Shown here piece after piece: positions 36,104-44,753 of a DNA stretch of 64,000 nt (position 1 is the stretch's first letter; the number at the start of each line of letters is the position of its first letter). The translations under genes were made by a program, and so were the position numbers. Source of the DNA: Mesorhizobium koreense (lineage in GTDB: Bacteria > Pseudomonadota > Alphaproteobacteria > Rhizobiales > Rhizobiaceae); the NCBI RefSeq assembly GCF_031656215.1, contig NZ_CP134228.1, forward strand, positions 4,855,001-4,919,000, written 5' to 3'. The notes under the pieces were generated by a model. The model was not told the origin of the DNA. It was given only the letters and a program-made list of their open reading frames with translations, and did not search any database.

Positions 36104-37291
36104 TTAAGCCGCCCTAGAAAGCGCGCGGTCGATATCGGTCATGAGATCGTCCACATCCTCCAGGCCGACCGACAGCCTGACCGTTCCCGGATTGATGCCC
36201 AGTTCCGCGCGGGCCTCTTCGGTGAGGTTCTTGTGCGTCGTCGTCGCAGGATGGGTGATGAGGCTTTTGGCGTCACCCAGATTGTTGGAAATACGGATGA
36301 TCTCCAGCGCGTTCTGGAAAGCGAAGGCGCCTTGCTTGCCACCCTTCACGTCTATGCACAGAAGCGTCGAGCCGCCCTTCATCTGCTTCTTCACGATATC
36401 GGCCTGCGGATGGTCGGCTCGGCCGGGATAGATCAGGCGCTCGACATGGGTATGCCCGGCCAGGAAATCGGCGATGCGTCCGGCGCTCTCCGTCTGCTGG
36501 CGCACACGAAGCGGCAGCGTCTCCAGGCCCTTGAGCAGCGTCCATGCGTTGAAGGGCGACAGCGACGGGCCGGTGTGGCGGAAATAATCGTGCAAATTCT
36601 TTTCGATCCATTCCTTGTCGGAAAGAACGATGCCGCCCAGGCAGCGCCCCTGCCCGTCAATGTGCTTGGTCGCGGAATAGACGACGACATGAGCGCCGAG
36701 TTCGAGCGGCTTCTGCTGCATGGGCGTGGCGAAGACATTATCGACCACGAGGCGCGCGCCGATCGAATCCGCCAGTTTCGCAACGGCGGCGATGTCGGCC
36801 ACTTCGAGCGTCGGATTGGTCGGGCTTTCGAGGAAGAACAGCTTCGTGTTCGGCCTAATCCCCTTTTCCCACGCCGACAGATCGGTTCCGTCGACCAGGG
36901 TCGATTCGACGCCATACGCCGGCATCTGCTTCTCGATGATCCAGCGGCAGGAGCCGAAGAGCGCGCGGGCCGCGACGACGTGATCACCGGCCTTCACCGA
37001 ACAGAGCAGCGCCATCGCCACGGCCGCCATGCCGGACGCGGTGGCGCGGGCGTCCTCCGCCCCTTCCAGCGCGCACATGCGCTTTTCGAACATGTCCACC
37101 GTGGGATTGGCGTAGCGGGAATAAATGAACCCTTCCGCCTCACCCTTGAAGCGTGCTTCGGCGGCTTCGGCGGTGTCATAAACGAAGCCCTGCGTCAGAT
37201 AGATCGCCTCGGATGTCTCGCCGAAGCCCGATCGGAGCGTGCCGCCATGGACCAGTTTCGTCTGCGGCTTCCAGTTTGCTCCATTCGTCAT
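36104..37291 (-). CDS. metZ: O-succinylhomoserine sulfhydrylase MetZ
   Basis: A 395-residue Cys/Met metabolism PLP enzyme that makes homocysteine from O-succinylhomoserine and sulfide. The PLP lysine is K209 in VVYSATKHIDGQG; other family blocks are TASGMAAVAMAL, FLESPTNPTLEV and LCIDVKGGKQGAFAFQ. The start MTNGANWKPQTKLVHGG at 37291 is used. Control by a SAM-II riboswitch and a terminator right upstream supports a methionine-synthesis role over other gamma-family enzymes. Confidence 0.94.
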   Translation of the reverse strand: MTNGANWKPQTKLVHGGTLRSGFGETSEAIYLTQGFVYDTAEAAEARFKGEAEGFIYSRYANPTVDMFEKRMCALEGAEDARATASGMAAVAMALLCSVKAGDHVVAARALFGSCRWIIEKQMPAYGVESTLVDGTDLSAWEKGIRPNTKLFFLESPTNPTLEVADIAAVAKLADSIGARLVVDNVFATPMQQKPLELGAHVVVYSATKHIDGQGRCLGGIVLSDKEWIEKNLHDYFRHTGPSLSPFNAWTLLKGLETLPLRVRQQTESAGRIADFLAGHTHVERLIYPGRADHPQADIVKKQMKGGSTLLCIDVKGGKQGAFAFQNALEIIRISNNLGDAKSLITHPATTTHKNLTEEARAELGINPGTVRLSVGLEDVDDLMTDIDRALSRAA

Positions 37292-37308
37292 CGGGACACC
37301 CTCAAAAA

Positions 37309-37345
37309 CAAAAAACCGGCCCGCGAAATTCAAATCGCGTACCGG
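37309..37345 (-). terminator. Rho-independent terminator in the metZ leader
   Basis: On the minus strand, CCGGTACGCGA pairs with TCGCGGGCCGG (37345-37316, 9 of 11 pairs) and runs into TTTTTTG and then TTTTT. It stands between the SAM-II element and the metZ start and is the likely off-switch when SAM is bound. Confidence 0.8.
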
Positions 37346-37357
37346 TCCGAAATCGGT

Positions 37358-37411
37358 CCTTTAGCGACTTGTTTAACGTGGCTGCAAGCCGACCGGCCAA
37401 ATCACCACGGG
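37358..37411 (-). ncRNA. SAM-II riboswitch
   Basis: Minus-strand RNA from about 37411 to 37358 holds the conserved SAM-II elements in order: CGTGGTGATTTGGCCG, a short loop, CTTGCAGCCACGTTAAAC and AAGTCGCTAAAG. GGCTTGCAGCC and CGTGG/CCACG give the pseudoknot stems. SAM-II riboswitches sit ahead of methionine genes (metA, metZ, metX) in alphaproteobacteria; here metZ follows after a terminator. Binding of S-adenosylmethionine would turn metZ off. Confidence 0.92.
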
Positions 37412-37493
37412 ATAAGGTCCTTTATGCCGTTGCCCCGCTTGCGTCAATCGGCAAGTGAATATCACGATAAACGTGAAATTTCGGGAGCCATAC

Positions 37494-38579
37494 GTGCGGA
37501 CAACCGGCATCCTGCCCGACCGCGATATCGCGGCGCTATTCAAGAGCGGCGCGCTCTCCTCCGCGCGTGTGCTCGACGATGACCAGATCCAGCCGGCAAG
37601 CCTCGATCTCAGGCTTGGCGCAAAGGCTTACCGCGTCCGTGCCAGTTTCCTTCCGGGCCCCGCGCACAGCGTCGCCGACAAGCTCGACCACCTGAAGCTG
37701 CATGAGATCGACCTCGAGCCGGGCGCGGTGCTGGAAACGGGCTGCGTCTACATCGTGCCGCTGATGGAGGAACTAAAGCTGCCGCCGGACGTCGCCGCCT
37801 CCGCCAACCCGAAAAGCTCGACCGGCCGCCTCGACATCTTCACCCGCGTCATGACCGATCACGGCCCGGAATTCGACAAGATACCGGCCGGCTATGCCGG
37901 GCCGCTCTATATGGAGGTCAGTCCGCGCACTTTCCCGATCGTGGCGCGCACCGGTTCGCGCCTGGCGCAGATCCGCTTTCGCAAGGGCCATGCGGTACTC
38001 GGGGAAAACGAACTTGCGGCGCTGCACCGGCGCGAGCGGTTGGTCGCGGCGGACGAGCCCAATATCACCGGCGGCGGCATAGCACTCTCCATAGACCTTA
38101 CGGGGGACAAGAACGGTCTTGTCGGCTATCGCGGCAAGCACCATACCGGACTGATCGATGTCGACCGGCGCGCCGTGCAGGATCAGCACGATTTCTGGGA
38201 GCCGCTCTACAGCCGCGGCAAGGGCGAACTGATCCTCGACCCCGACGAGTTCTACATCCTCGTCAGCCGGGAGGCGGTGCATGTGCCGCCGGACTACGCC
38301 GCCGAGATGACGCCCTTCGATCCGCTGGTAGGCGAATTCCGTGTTCACTATGCCGGCTTCTTCGACCCCGGTTTCGGCCATTCGGCGGCCGGTGGAACCG
38401 GCAGCCGCGCGGTGCTTGAGGTTAGAAGCCACGAAGTGCCTTTCATCCTCGATCACGGCCAGATCGTCGGAAGGCTGGTCTACGAGCACCTGTTGGCGCG
38501 GCCGGATGCTCTCTACGGCGCCGACCTCAAATCGAACTACCAGGCGCAGGGCCTGAAACTATCCAAGCATTTTCGCTGA
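37494..38579 (+). CDS. dcd: Long-form 2'-deoxycytidine 5'-triphosphate deaminase
   Basis: A 361-residue protein about twice the size of E. coli Dcd, the form known from Rhizobiales with two dUTPase/Dcd-like units. First unit: QPASLDLRLG and the trimer-site block ANPKSSTGRLDIFTRVMTD. Second unit: YILVSREAVHVPPDYAAEM and HYAGFFDPGFG. It deaminates dCTP to dUTP for thymidylate supply. The GTG at 37494 is used: GGAG lies 6 nt upstream and the protein then begins MRTTGILPDRDIAALF. Earlier GTG codons (37455, 37473) lack a ribosome site. Confidence 0.9.
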   Translation: MRTTGILPDRDIAALFKSGALSSARVLDDDQIQPASLDLRLGAKAYRVRASFLPGPAHSVADKLDHLKLHEIDLEPGAVLETGCVYIVPLMEELKLPPDVAASANPKSSTGRLDIFTRVMTDHGPEFDKIPAGYAGPLYMEVSPRTFPIVARTGSRLAQIRFRKGHAVLGENELAALHRRERLVAADEPNITGGGIALSIDLTGDKNGLVGYRGKHHTGLIDVDRRAVQDQHDFWEPLYSRGKGELILDPDEFYILVSREAVHVPPDYAAEMTPFDPLVGEFRVHYAGFFDPGFGHSAAGGTGSRAVLEVRSHEVPFILDHGQIVGRLVYEHLLARPDALYGADLKSNYQAQGLKLSKHFR

Positions 38580-38588
38580 CGAGCGCGA

Positions 38589-39419
38589 TCAAGACGGGGC
38601 CTTTCGGGCAGGGCGGCGCCGCGCGACCGGCTTGCCGGCCTTCTCGCGAGCAGCCTTTTTGGCCGCCGCTTCGGCCTTTTCCTCTTTCTCCCGCTCGTCT
38701 TCCCGATGCCGGATCGCGACCAGGGCCGATGCCACGAGGCCGGTTGGCACAGCGATGATGCCAAGCGCGATGAACAGCATGAAGACGGTGAACAGGCGCC
38801 CGAAGAACGTGATGGGGTAGATGTCGCCATAGCCGACGGTCGTCAGCGTCACCGCCGCCCACCACATGGCGTCGAAGACGGAACGGAACTTGTCCGGCTG
38901 GGCATCGTGCTCGCACTGATAGATGACGAGCGCGCAGACATAGAGCACGACCAGCGCCGTGATGCCGAAGATGATGATCTCGTCCTTGACCGCGCGCCAG
39001 GCGACGCCGAACCGGTCAAGCGCCGCCGTGTAGCGCGCCAGTTTGAAAAGCCGGGCCAGCCGCAGCAGCCTGAGCGCCCGGATCGCGCGTAGGTCTATGC
39101 CGCTGCCGGTCGCAAGAAGCGCGATATAGAAGGGAGCGATCGCCAAAAGATCCACAACCCCGAAAAAGCTGCGCGCATAGCCGAGAGGGCGGGGTGTAGT
39201 GAGCAATCTGAGCACATATTCGGTGGTGAAGACCGCGATTACGAAGATTTCGAAAACATAAAGCGCTTCGACCGCCGATGGAGGCAGATCAGGCAGCGTC
39301 TCTACACCCATGGCGACGGTCGAAAGGATGATGATGGCATCCAGGAAGAGTTCAATATAGTGACCGAGACCCGGATGACGGCCGTCGAGCGCCGTCGCGA
39401 CATGCTCTTTCCAATGCAT
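38589..39419 (-). CDS. Voltage-gated K+ channel family protein
   Basis: A 276-residue six-helix ion channel. S1-S3 are visible in the first 100 residues; S4 is the arginine-rich RAIRALRLLRLARLFKLAR near 110-128; the pore has the selectivity filter TVGYGD (about 194-199). The C-terminal tail is highly charged, with an EKEEKAEAAAKKAAREKAG helix and an arginine-rich end. The family is the Kv/KvAP-like ion_trans channels. It is transcribed alone and converges with dcd. Confidence 0.9.
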   Translation of the reverse strand: MHWKEHVATALDGRHPGLGHYIELFLDAIIILSTVAMGVETLPDLPPSAVEALYVFEIFVIAVFTTEYVLRLLTTPRPLGYARSFFGVVDLLAIAPFYIALLATGSGIDLRAIRALRLLRLARLFKLARYTAALDRFGVAWRAVKDEIIIFGITALVVLYVCALVIYQCEHDAQPDKFRSVFDAMWWAAVTLTTVGYGDIYPITFFGRLFTVFMLFIALGIIAVPTGLVASALVAIRHREDEREKEEKAEAAAKKAAREKAGKPVARRRPARKAPS

Positions 39420-39554
39420 CGGTCCCCTCCGTCGCGCATTCGAGGCCGAGACATAGCAGTCGAGCTATCGCCAGCGAAAGCTGCCGATTGCCAAAAACGG
39501 CGCCGACAAGCCGCTTGACAGGCTGGTATGGCCTCGTGGATTAATGCGGCCGTC

Positions 39555-39628
39555 GCGGGTGTAGCTCAATGGTAGAGCAGCAGCTTCCCAAGCTGAATAC
39601 GAGGGTTCGATTCCCTTCACCCGCTCCA
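39555..39628 (+). tRNA. tRNA-Gly (anticodon CCC)
   Basis: A 74-nt cloverleaf. The acceptor stem GCGGGTG pairs with CACCCGC; D-arm GCTC/GAGC; anticodon loop TTCCCAA with anticodon CCC; T-arm with TTCGATT loop; CCA is encoded at 39626-39628. A TTGACA box lies upstream at 39515-39520. Confidence 0.96.
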
Positions 39629-39918
39629 CCTGTTCTGGCGGGCCTGTTTCATCGGCGATCGGTGAGAGAACGGCGCTTATGGCTGGACCCAACCCGAGAC
39701 CCTCCACATCGCGCAAACGGACCGCAGCTTGGCGGAGCAAGCTGCGGTATATTGGACTTCACCGCCCTGAGCCCCATCTTGAAATTCGCGGATGAAAGAT
39801 ACTCAGCTCACGCATAACTGTCTCTTCGGTGCCGATGGTAGCTACACCATCCCGGAGCACCGTGCTTTGTGCCAGCAAGCCTCAAGATCCACCTCATGGC
39901 CGGATCATGAGGATGGCA
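39629..39918. other. Non-coding junction between tRNA-Gly and the cassette
   Basis: No credible gene. Two hairpins are present: a perfect 10-bp stem (39721-39730 with 39739-39748) and CCTCATG/CATGAGG (39892-39912), the latter just past the end of the leftward sulfatase-like gene and a possible weak terminator for it. I found no copy of the tRNA 3' end on the far side of the cassette. Confidence 0.5.
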
Positions 39919-42432
39919 TCACTGCTGGGGAGTGCCAGACGCTTTCGATAGTTGCAGTTCTCCCGTTGCCCCCGATGGTGTGATGCCAAACACGCGCAGG
40001 GAGCTAAGTTGTTGCGGGCTCCCACGAAATGGGCACCCGGTGGAAAAACCACCTTTCGCCATCGCGCTTGATTTGAAGTATTCGGCTACATCGGGACGGT
40101 CGGTATCGGGGTCGATAGCGCAGACGAATTTTCCATCGACGAATACAACCACATGCTCCGCAGGTACTAGAAGATCCGTGTCTCCAGACCACCCAGCCAA
40201 CTCAATGGCCGAGCCATTTACGCTGACGCGATCGACAGATCCAAATACCTTGTTCGTTACGATTGGATATTCATTCCCCTGCGATGACGTCAGGATATCG
40301 ACGGCACCTCGGCGCTCGAGTTTGTAGGTACCAAGACCGGTGGAAATTGGACGAAGTTTCAAGACTGCTTCGGAACCTGACACCTGGAATGCAGACAAGG
40401 CATTTGCTCCAGCAGCGATAGAACCTGGCGGGAAAAGGGCCAAGATACGATCAGACCCGTTCTTGTCCTTATAAACCTGCGACAATGTCACGATCTTTCC
40501 GTTCAAAGCCAACGCTATCCAAGGTTGGCCGTCATCCCCCAAATTGGCCACCTCGCTAGACACAAGCCATGGTCTGAAATCGGAGGCCGGATCTATATCT
40601 GCGAGCATCGAGAAGTTCTGTGTCAGCCTTGCTTCTTGCTCTTTTGGGGCCTTAACGACGTCCAGGCTTTCAATGTCCTTCCCTATCATGCTCGCATATG
40701 GGCCGTTGACGGGCAGATCGGATAGTGAAGTTCCCGAACCGAATGTTTGCGTTTGCCATCCAAGCAGAGGCAAGCTTACTATAGAATTCCTATCGATGTT
40801 AAATTCTTTTGACCTAAAGACTATGTTCAGATTTTCACTTTCCTTATAATTTTCTGAGAATACGGATTGGCCATCAAACTTCCAATTAAGATCAATCCCT
40901 AAAACATCGGCTATCGTCGGAACTATATCTATATTAGAAACAAGATTCTTGTTTATTTCTCCCCTCTCCTGATTAGGCAATTTAATTAAGAGAGGGACGT
41001 GCAAAAGATCTACGTCTTTATAATTTAGAATACGATCTTCTGTATTTGTTTTAAATTCCCTTCCATGATCTGCTGTAATTATTATCATTGATCTATCATA
41101 TGCGTTAATTGATTTCAGCCTTTTAATAAGCTCTCCAATCATTCTGTCGACATATCCAACTTGCATTAAGTATCTCTTGTACGCAAAATCAACAAAATGC
41201 TGATCAGACGACCATGCAGTTTTATCCATGCCGAAATCGGCAACCCTCTCATAATAAGTTCCGTCCGGATAAAACTGATAAGGCTGATGCGGCAGAAGTA
41301 TATGCATAAAATTCAGGGTCTTATCATGGCCGTCGATACTCCCGATAAATTGGGAGAATTTCGACATTCGAGAGCTGCCCGACTGATCATTGAAGGCTTC
41401 AATTAACTCCGCCTCGGCGCCCTCCGATGGCGTGGATGCCACAGATCCGAAATTGTTCCAGCCATTTCTCAAAGACGGCAGGAATCGACCATGGAGCACT
41501 TTCGGAATAATTGCGTGACAATATACAATAAATATATCAGAAGCGAAGGTAATTTCACTGAACGCTCGCTCTTTCCCTGTACAGAGAGTGTCCGGGCAGA
41601 GGGACGTAATCGACTCTTTAACATTAAGCGCATAACTTCCGCCAAGCATCGTGAATAGATTGTTTGGATGATCATGGTAGGAAGGAAATTGCTTCGCGGG
41701 ATCTGGTAATTCTCCTGACAAGATAGCCGGAACGGCGAACTGTGTCTGTGGATAGGTAGAGGTTGCGCGAGGATACCACCAGGCGTTGGCAGCGAGCTGC
41801 GCAAAATGAGGATAGCGAACTGAATCTATCTGGCCATCCTTGTTGAGTAGTGCAGTCGGATTAAACTCATCGAATATCACCATTACGATTGGTGTTTTTG
41901 CACGGGAGGCATCCACACCTGTGTTCGCGATCGATTGGCCGGGGAGGATCAGTTTCGAAGCGGGCGAGATTATTAGGAAATTGAGGGGAAAGAGCAGCGC
42001 ACCGATCGAAAGGAACGTCAGCAACTGTTTCACGACTACGGACCGTGCATAAAGGGCCGTGCACACCGTCGCCGCAGCTATTGACACTGCAATTGGTGCA
42101 ACGGCCGACTTCTCGAAGAACCGGTTGATGACCTGCAATGCGAGAAACGTCAGAAGAATCCAGACGACGAACAAATGCACAGATCGCTGGAGCCGACGGC
42201 TCATCGAGCGCAACCCGATTTCAGCAACCGCGATGAGGAGCGGCAATCCGATCGAAAGTGCTAAGACCAGTGCTATGATCTGGAGCCCGGCGGCGTGGTT
42301 TGCCACGAAAAACTCCGGCCCATCCGCGAGCGTGCTGTATACGGGCTGAGCGACGGCGACCCCAACAAGCGCAAAAACATGCAGGATTTCGATCCTGAGT
42401 GATCGATCTTTCAACGCGCTGCCTAATGCCAT
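39919..42432 (-). CDS. Membrane-anchored sulfatase/phosphoethanolamine-transferase-fold protein
   Basis: An 837-residue protein. Residues 1-160 hold five or so membrane helices. The alkaline-phosphatase-fold domain follows: metal aspartate and glutamate in MVIFDEFNPTA (about 190), a likely nucleophile threonine in TYPQTQFAVPAILSG (about 232), the block LLPHQPYQFYPDG, and IIITADHGREF (about 455). A further 300 residues form a beta-rich tail with a cysteine near the end (STGCPF). The nucleophile is threonine-like, not the C/S-x-P-x-R of true sulfatases, so transfer of a phospho-alcohol to a glycan or lipid is likely. The middle is AT-rich: 16 of 60 bases are G/C at 41041-41100, far below the rest of the window. 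Confidence 0.8.
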   Translation of the reverse strand: MALGSALKDRSLRIEILHVFALVGVAVAQPVYSTLADGPEFFVANHAAGLQIIALVLALSIGLPLLIAVAEIGLRSMSRRLQRSVHLFVVWILLTFLALQVINRFFEKSAVAPIAVSIAAATVCTALYARSVVVKQLLTFLSIGALLFPLNFLIISPASKLILPGQSIANTGVDASRAKTPIVMVIFDEFNPTALLNKDGQIDSVRYPHFAQLAANAWWYPRATSTYPQTQFAVPAILSGELPDPAKQFPSYHDHPNNLFTMLGGSYALNVKESITSLCPDTLCTGKERAFSEITFASDIFIVYCHAIIPKVLHGRFLPSLRNGWNNFGSVASTPSEGAEAELIEAFNDQSGSSRMSKFSQFIGSIDGHDKTLNFMHILLPHQPYQFYPDGTYYERVADFGMDKTAWSSDQHFVDFAYKRYLMQVGYVDRMIGELIKRLKSINAYDRSMIIITADHGREFKTNTEDRILNYKDVDLLHVPLLIKLPNQERGEINKNLVSNIDIVPTIADVLGIDLNWKFDGQSVFSENYKESENLNIVFRSKEFNIDRNSIVSLPLLGWQTQTFGSGTSLSDLPVNGPYASMIGKDIESLDVVKAPKEQEARLTQNFSMLADIDPASDFRPWLVSSEVANLGDDGQPWIALALNGKIVTLSQVYKDKNGSDRILALFPPGSIAAGANALSAFQVSGSEAVLKLRPISTGLGTYKLERRGAVDILTSSQGNEYPIVTNKVFGSVDRVSVNGSAIELAGWSGDTDLLVPAEHVVVFVDGKFVCAIDPDTDRPDVAEYFKSSAMAKGGFSTGCPFRGSPQQLSSLRVFGITPSGATGELQLSKASGTPQQ

Positions 42433-42444
42433 GCTTTCAATCTG

Positions 42445-43851
42445 CTATAGAAGGGATGTGCGATCATATCTGTAGAGAGTCCGGCCAGATTCAGAGATGA
42501 CCTGCTTGCCAACGATCTTGGCTTTGCGCTGTATCGCGGCTTCAAATGTGGCTTCGTTGTAGTCTGGGAAGATATCCTCCCGCAGAGCCAGCATTTTCTG
42601 GACCGTGCTGTCAGCCTTCGGAACAAACTCGATGATGCCCACCGGTGCCAAGCTGACGAGCCAGTTCACTACGTCGACCAAGGGGACATTTCGACCGATG
42701 GCGAGATGATGCTCGAATGCCAGGGCGATCAAAGCGTCGGCATTTGCTCTTTCGGCAAAGCCGCGGCGTTCGCTTTGCCTCCAGCCTTGATTGGGGCTGG
42801 GATTCGCAGCGTCCAGCCAGAGCGGCAGGAAATTGAGACTATCCTGTTTCGACCTCGAGAACGCGATGTCCACCGCGGTCTGATCAAAATCGAATCCTAT
42901 GATATATTCAGCGCCTCCTTTGAGAGCCGCGACGGAGTAATCGCCAGTGTTGCACCCCAGGTCGATCAACCGGCGCGGCTTGGTTGACGCCGCAAACTCC
43001 GCAATAGCGGTCCGCTTGGTTTCAGCTTCCTTGTCGGTATAGGTGTGCGTGGTCGCGTAATCGCCCCATACCGTTTTCCCATCTGCGGGGTGCAGTCGGT
43101 CGATCCAGTTCCGTAGCTGAACCAGAAACCCATTATAACCGGAACGGGAAAGGCTTCGCCGAGATTTCGCTTTGTCGATCGACGCTTCAGGGGCGTTTAA
43201 AGCTCGCCGCTCCAGGCTGGCCTGCATCAATACCTGGCTGAAGACGTTCCACGATATGCGCTTCTTGAACGGCAGCATTCCAGCCAGATGGAGAGTCGGT
43301 ATACCCTCGAGAGCACCACGGAACCAGGCGTTGTGGGGAACCCCCAGAAGTGATCTCAGCAGAAGCGGGTTCAGAAATTGTTCGCAGAACTGGCAATGGC
43401 CATGCCAAAATTCCCCTTCCCGATAGGGGCGCAGAGACAGCAAATCGATGAAGACAGGTCTCGGGCCGACAAACTGGACGTTGTAAGCGGATGCGTCCGA
43501 CAAAACGATATCACGCTTTAAAAGGCTGATCTGCATATCCAGATGATGCAGCGCCGCCTCCTTCAACTGGGCGAACGACCACTCATACGGATATGAAATA
43601 TAAGGAATCCTCGGGTGTTCGATCACATATGCCGAATCACGGAGGCTACTAGGCCAGTCCTCGTGATCAAGCTCGGTGCTTCCTACGATGGTGCCCGCCG
43701 AGGCAAGGTCATCGAGAACACCGGAATCGCGAACCGTCTCGTACGCATCACGCGCGCGCTCGGTGACGGTTCTTAGAATTCTCAGATTGCTTTCATAGAC
43801 ATTACCAGATGGATCGCGAAACGATCCAGCGTCAGCGTTCAAATCAGACAT
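42445..43851 (-). CDS. NoeA-like SAM-dependent methyltransferase
   Basis: A 468-residue protein. The first half has blocks such as SYPYEWSFAQLKEAALHHLD and SDASAYNVQFVGPRPVFIDL, known to me from NoeA-like proteins. The SAM-binding Rossmann fold is in the second half, LIDLGCNTGDYSVAAL near 295-310, with an acidic post-II loop IIGFDFDQTAVDIA. NoeA takes part in host-specific nodulation in rhizobia, but relatives also occur in surface-glycan loci. The ATG at 43851 overlaps the stop of the small gene upstream by one base, and its stop is 12 bp from the sulfatase-like gene. No signal peptide, hence cytoplasmic. Confidence 0.8.
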   Translation of the reverse strand: MSDLNADAGSFRDPSGNVYESNLRILRTVTERARDAYETVRDSGVLDDLASAGTIVGSTELDHEDWPSSLRDSAYVIEHPRIPYISYPYEWSFAQLKEAALHHLDMQISLLKRDIVLSDASAYNVQFVGPRPVFIDLLSLRPYREGEFWHGHCQFCEQFLNPLLLRSLLGVPHNAWFRGALEGIPTLHLAGMLPFKKRISWNVFSQVLMQASLERRALNAPEASIDKAKSRRSLSRSGYNGFLVQLRNWIDRLHPADGKTVWGDYATTHTYTDKEAETKRTAIAEFAASTKPRRLIDLGCNTGDYSVAALKGGAEYIIGFDFDQTAVDIAFSRSKQDSLNFLPLWLDAANPSPNQGWRQSERRGFAERANADALIALAFEHHLAIGRNVPLVDVVNWLVSLAPVGIIEFVPKADSTVQKMLALREDIFPDYNEATFEAAIQRKAKIVGKQVISESGRTLYRYDRTSLL

Positions 43852-44072
43852 CAATCGTCTAATTTATTGTTTTTCTTGCCAAACTTTTCCTGGATGGCAT
43901 GTTTCAGACGCTGATAATTGAGGGAGATGACGGCACCGGCCGCCGCTATCCCGCCGATCAGCCCCTGCAGAATCATGCTCGCGGTGCCAGGATCGAGATA
44001 CGCATACGCAGGCTGCGTCATCAAAGTGACGCACATAACGAATAGCGATATGCCAGCGAAAATTTTGGACAC
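43851..44072 (-). CDS. Small exported/membrane protein with YLDPGTxS motif
   Basis: A 73-residue protein of unknown function. An N-terminal signal-like stretch (SKIFAGISLFVMCVTLMTQPAYA) is followed at the probable cleavage site by YLDPGTASMILQ, then a glycine/alanine-rich helix (GLIGGIAAAGAVISL) and a basic tail ending KKNNKLDD. I recognise the LDPGT start as recurring next to glycan-modifying genes, but it has no role I know. I chose the GTG at 44072: GAGGAG lies 6 nt upstream. It is coupled to the methyltransferase by a TGATG overlap and leads the cassette. Confidence 0.72.
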   Translation of the reverse strand: MSKIFAGISLFVMCVTLMTQPAYAYLDPGTASMILQGLIGGIAAAGAVISLNYQRLKHAIQEKFGKKNNKLDD

Positions 44073-44419
44073 GGGGCACTCCTCTTTGCGCTGCAATTTC
44101 TGCAGCGGCAGCCCCTATCCGCCATGTCAGCCAGCCTTACTTTGTATGGATCATGTCATCAAGGAAAAATTCGTTGGCTATTGATTTCCGGCAGGTAACT
44201 GCTCGGCTGGCACACTTATGCCGCTTCAAGCGAGCGAGCCGGATTGACTAGGCCTTACAGGGTGCAGGACAGGACGCGATTGTTCCAGCCACCCATTGTA
44301 CGACCCGGAGGGATAGGCAACAGACTGGACCCATGACATGGGTAACAGCCTTGAAGCCGCCGTCGCAAATGCGTATCTGCGCGGGCGACGGCTGGCCCTG
44401 GCCCAAAGGAGTGACCGAT
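44073..44419. other. Spacer between the leftward cassette and the rightward small membrane gene
   Basis: This 347-bp stretch probably holds the promoter of the leftward cassette. Seen in it: CTGCA-ATTTC-TGCAG just upstream of the small gene, and the 13-bp palindrome CCCATGACATGGG (44330-44342). No RNA gene or repeat recognised. Confidence 0.35.
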
Positions 44420-44686
44420 TTGAACGGTAGTCTCACCCGCTTCCTCGGCGACAGTCCGCTGCGCGTACTGTTCAAGCTGATCGTCGTTTCGTTCATCGTC
44501 GGCATCCTCATGAGCGCCTTCGGCTGGACGCCCTATGATATCTATTATGGCGTTCGCGACTTCTTCTGGCATCTGTGGAACATGGGTTTCCGGGCGATCG
44601 ACCGTTTCGTGGCCTATTTCCTGCTCGGCGCCGCTATAGTAATTCCGGCATTCATCATCCTGCGGGTGTTGAGTTACCGGCGTTGA
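44420..44686 (+). CDS. Small inner-membrane protein (DUF6460-like)
   Basis: An 88-residue membrane protein. Two hydrophobic helices (VLFKLIVVSFIVGILMSAFG and FVAYFLLGAAIVIPAFIIL) flank a tryptophan/tyrosine-rich loop, WTPYDIYYGVRDFFWHLWNM. Conserved in Hyphomicrobiales as a domain of unknown function. The TTG at 44420 lies 8 nt after AAGGAG (44406-44411); the GTG at 44411 overlaps that site and is less likely. The function is unknown. Confidence 0.75.
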   Translation: MNGSLTRFLGDSPLRVLFKLIVVSFIVGILMSAFGWTPYDIYYGVRDFFWHLWNMGFRAIDRFVAYFLLGAAIVIPAFIILRVLSYRR

Positions 44687-44753
44687 CCCGCGCCCGGTCC
44701 CGCAAGGTTCCGGGAGACGTGCACTGGATCAGCCGGCAATACGCCCATTCGAG

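Noticed and set aside
39569-39817. Short rightward frame beginning in tRNA-Gly (MVEQQLPKLNTRVRFPSPAP)
   Set aside because: This peptide arises from translating a tRNA gene and is a well-known false prediction.
39626-44420. Search for a tRNA-derived att repeat flanking the AT-rich islet
   Set aside because: I found no second copy of the tRNA-Gly 3' end, so no attachment site is claimed.
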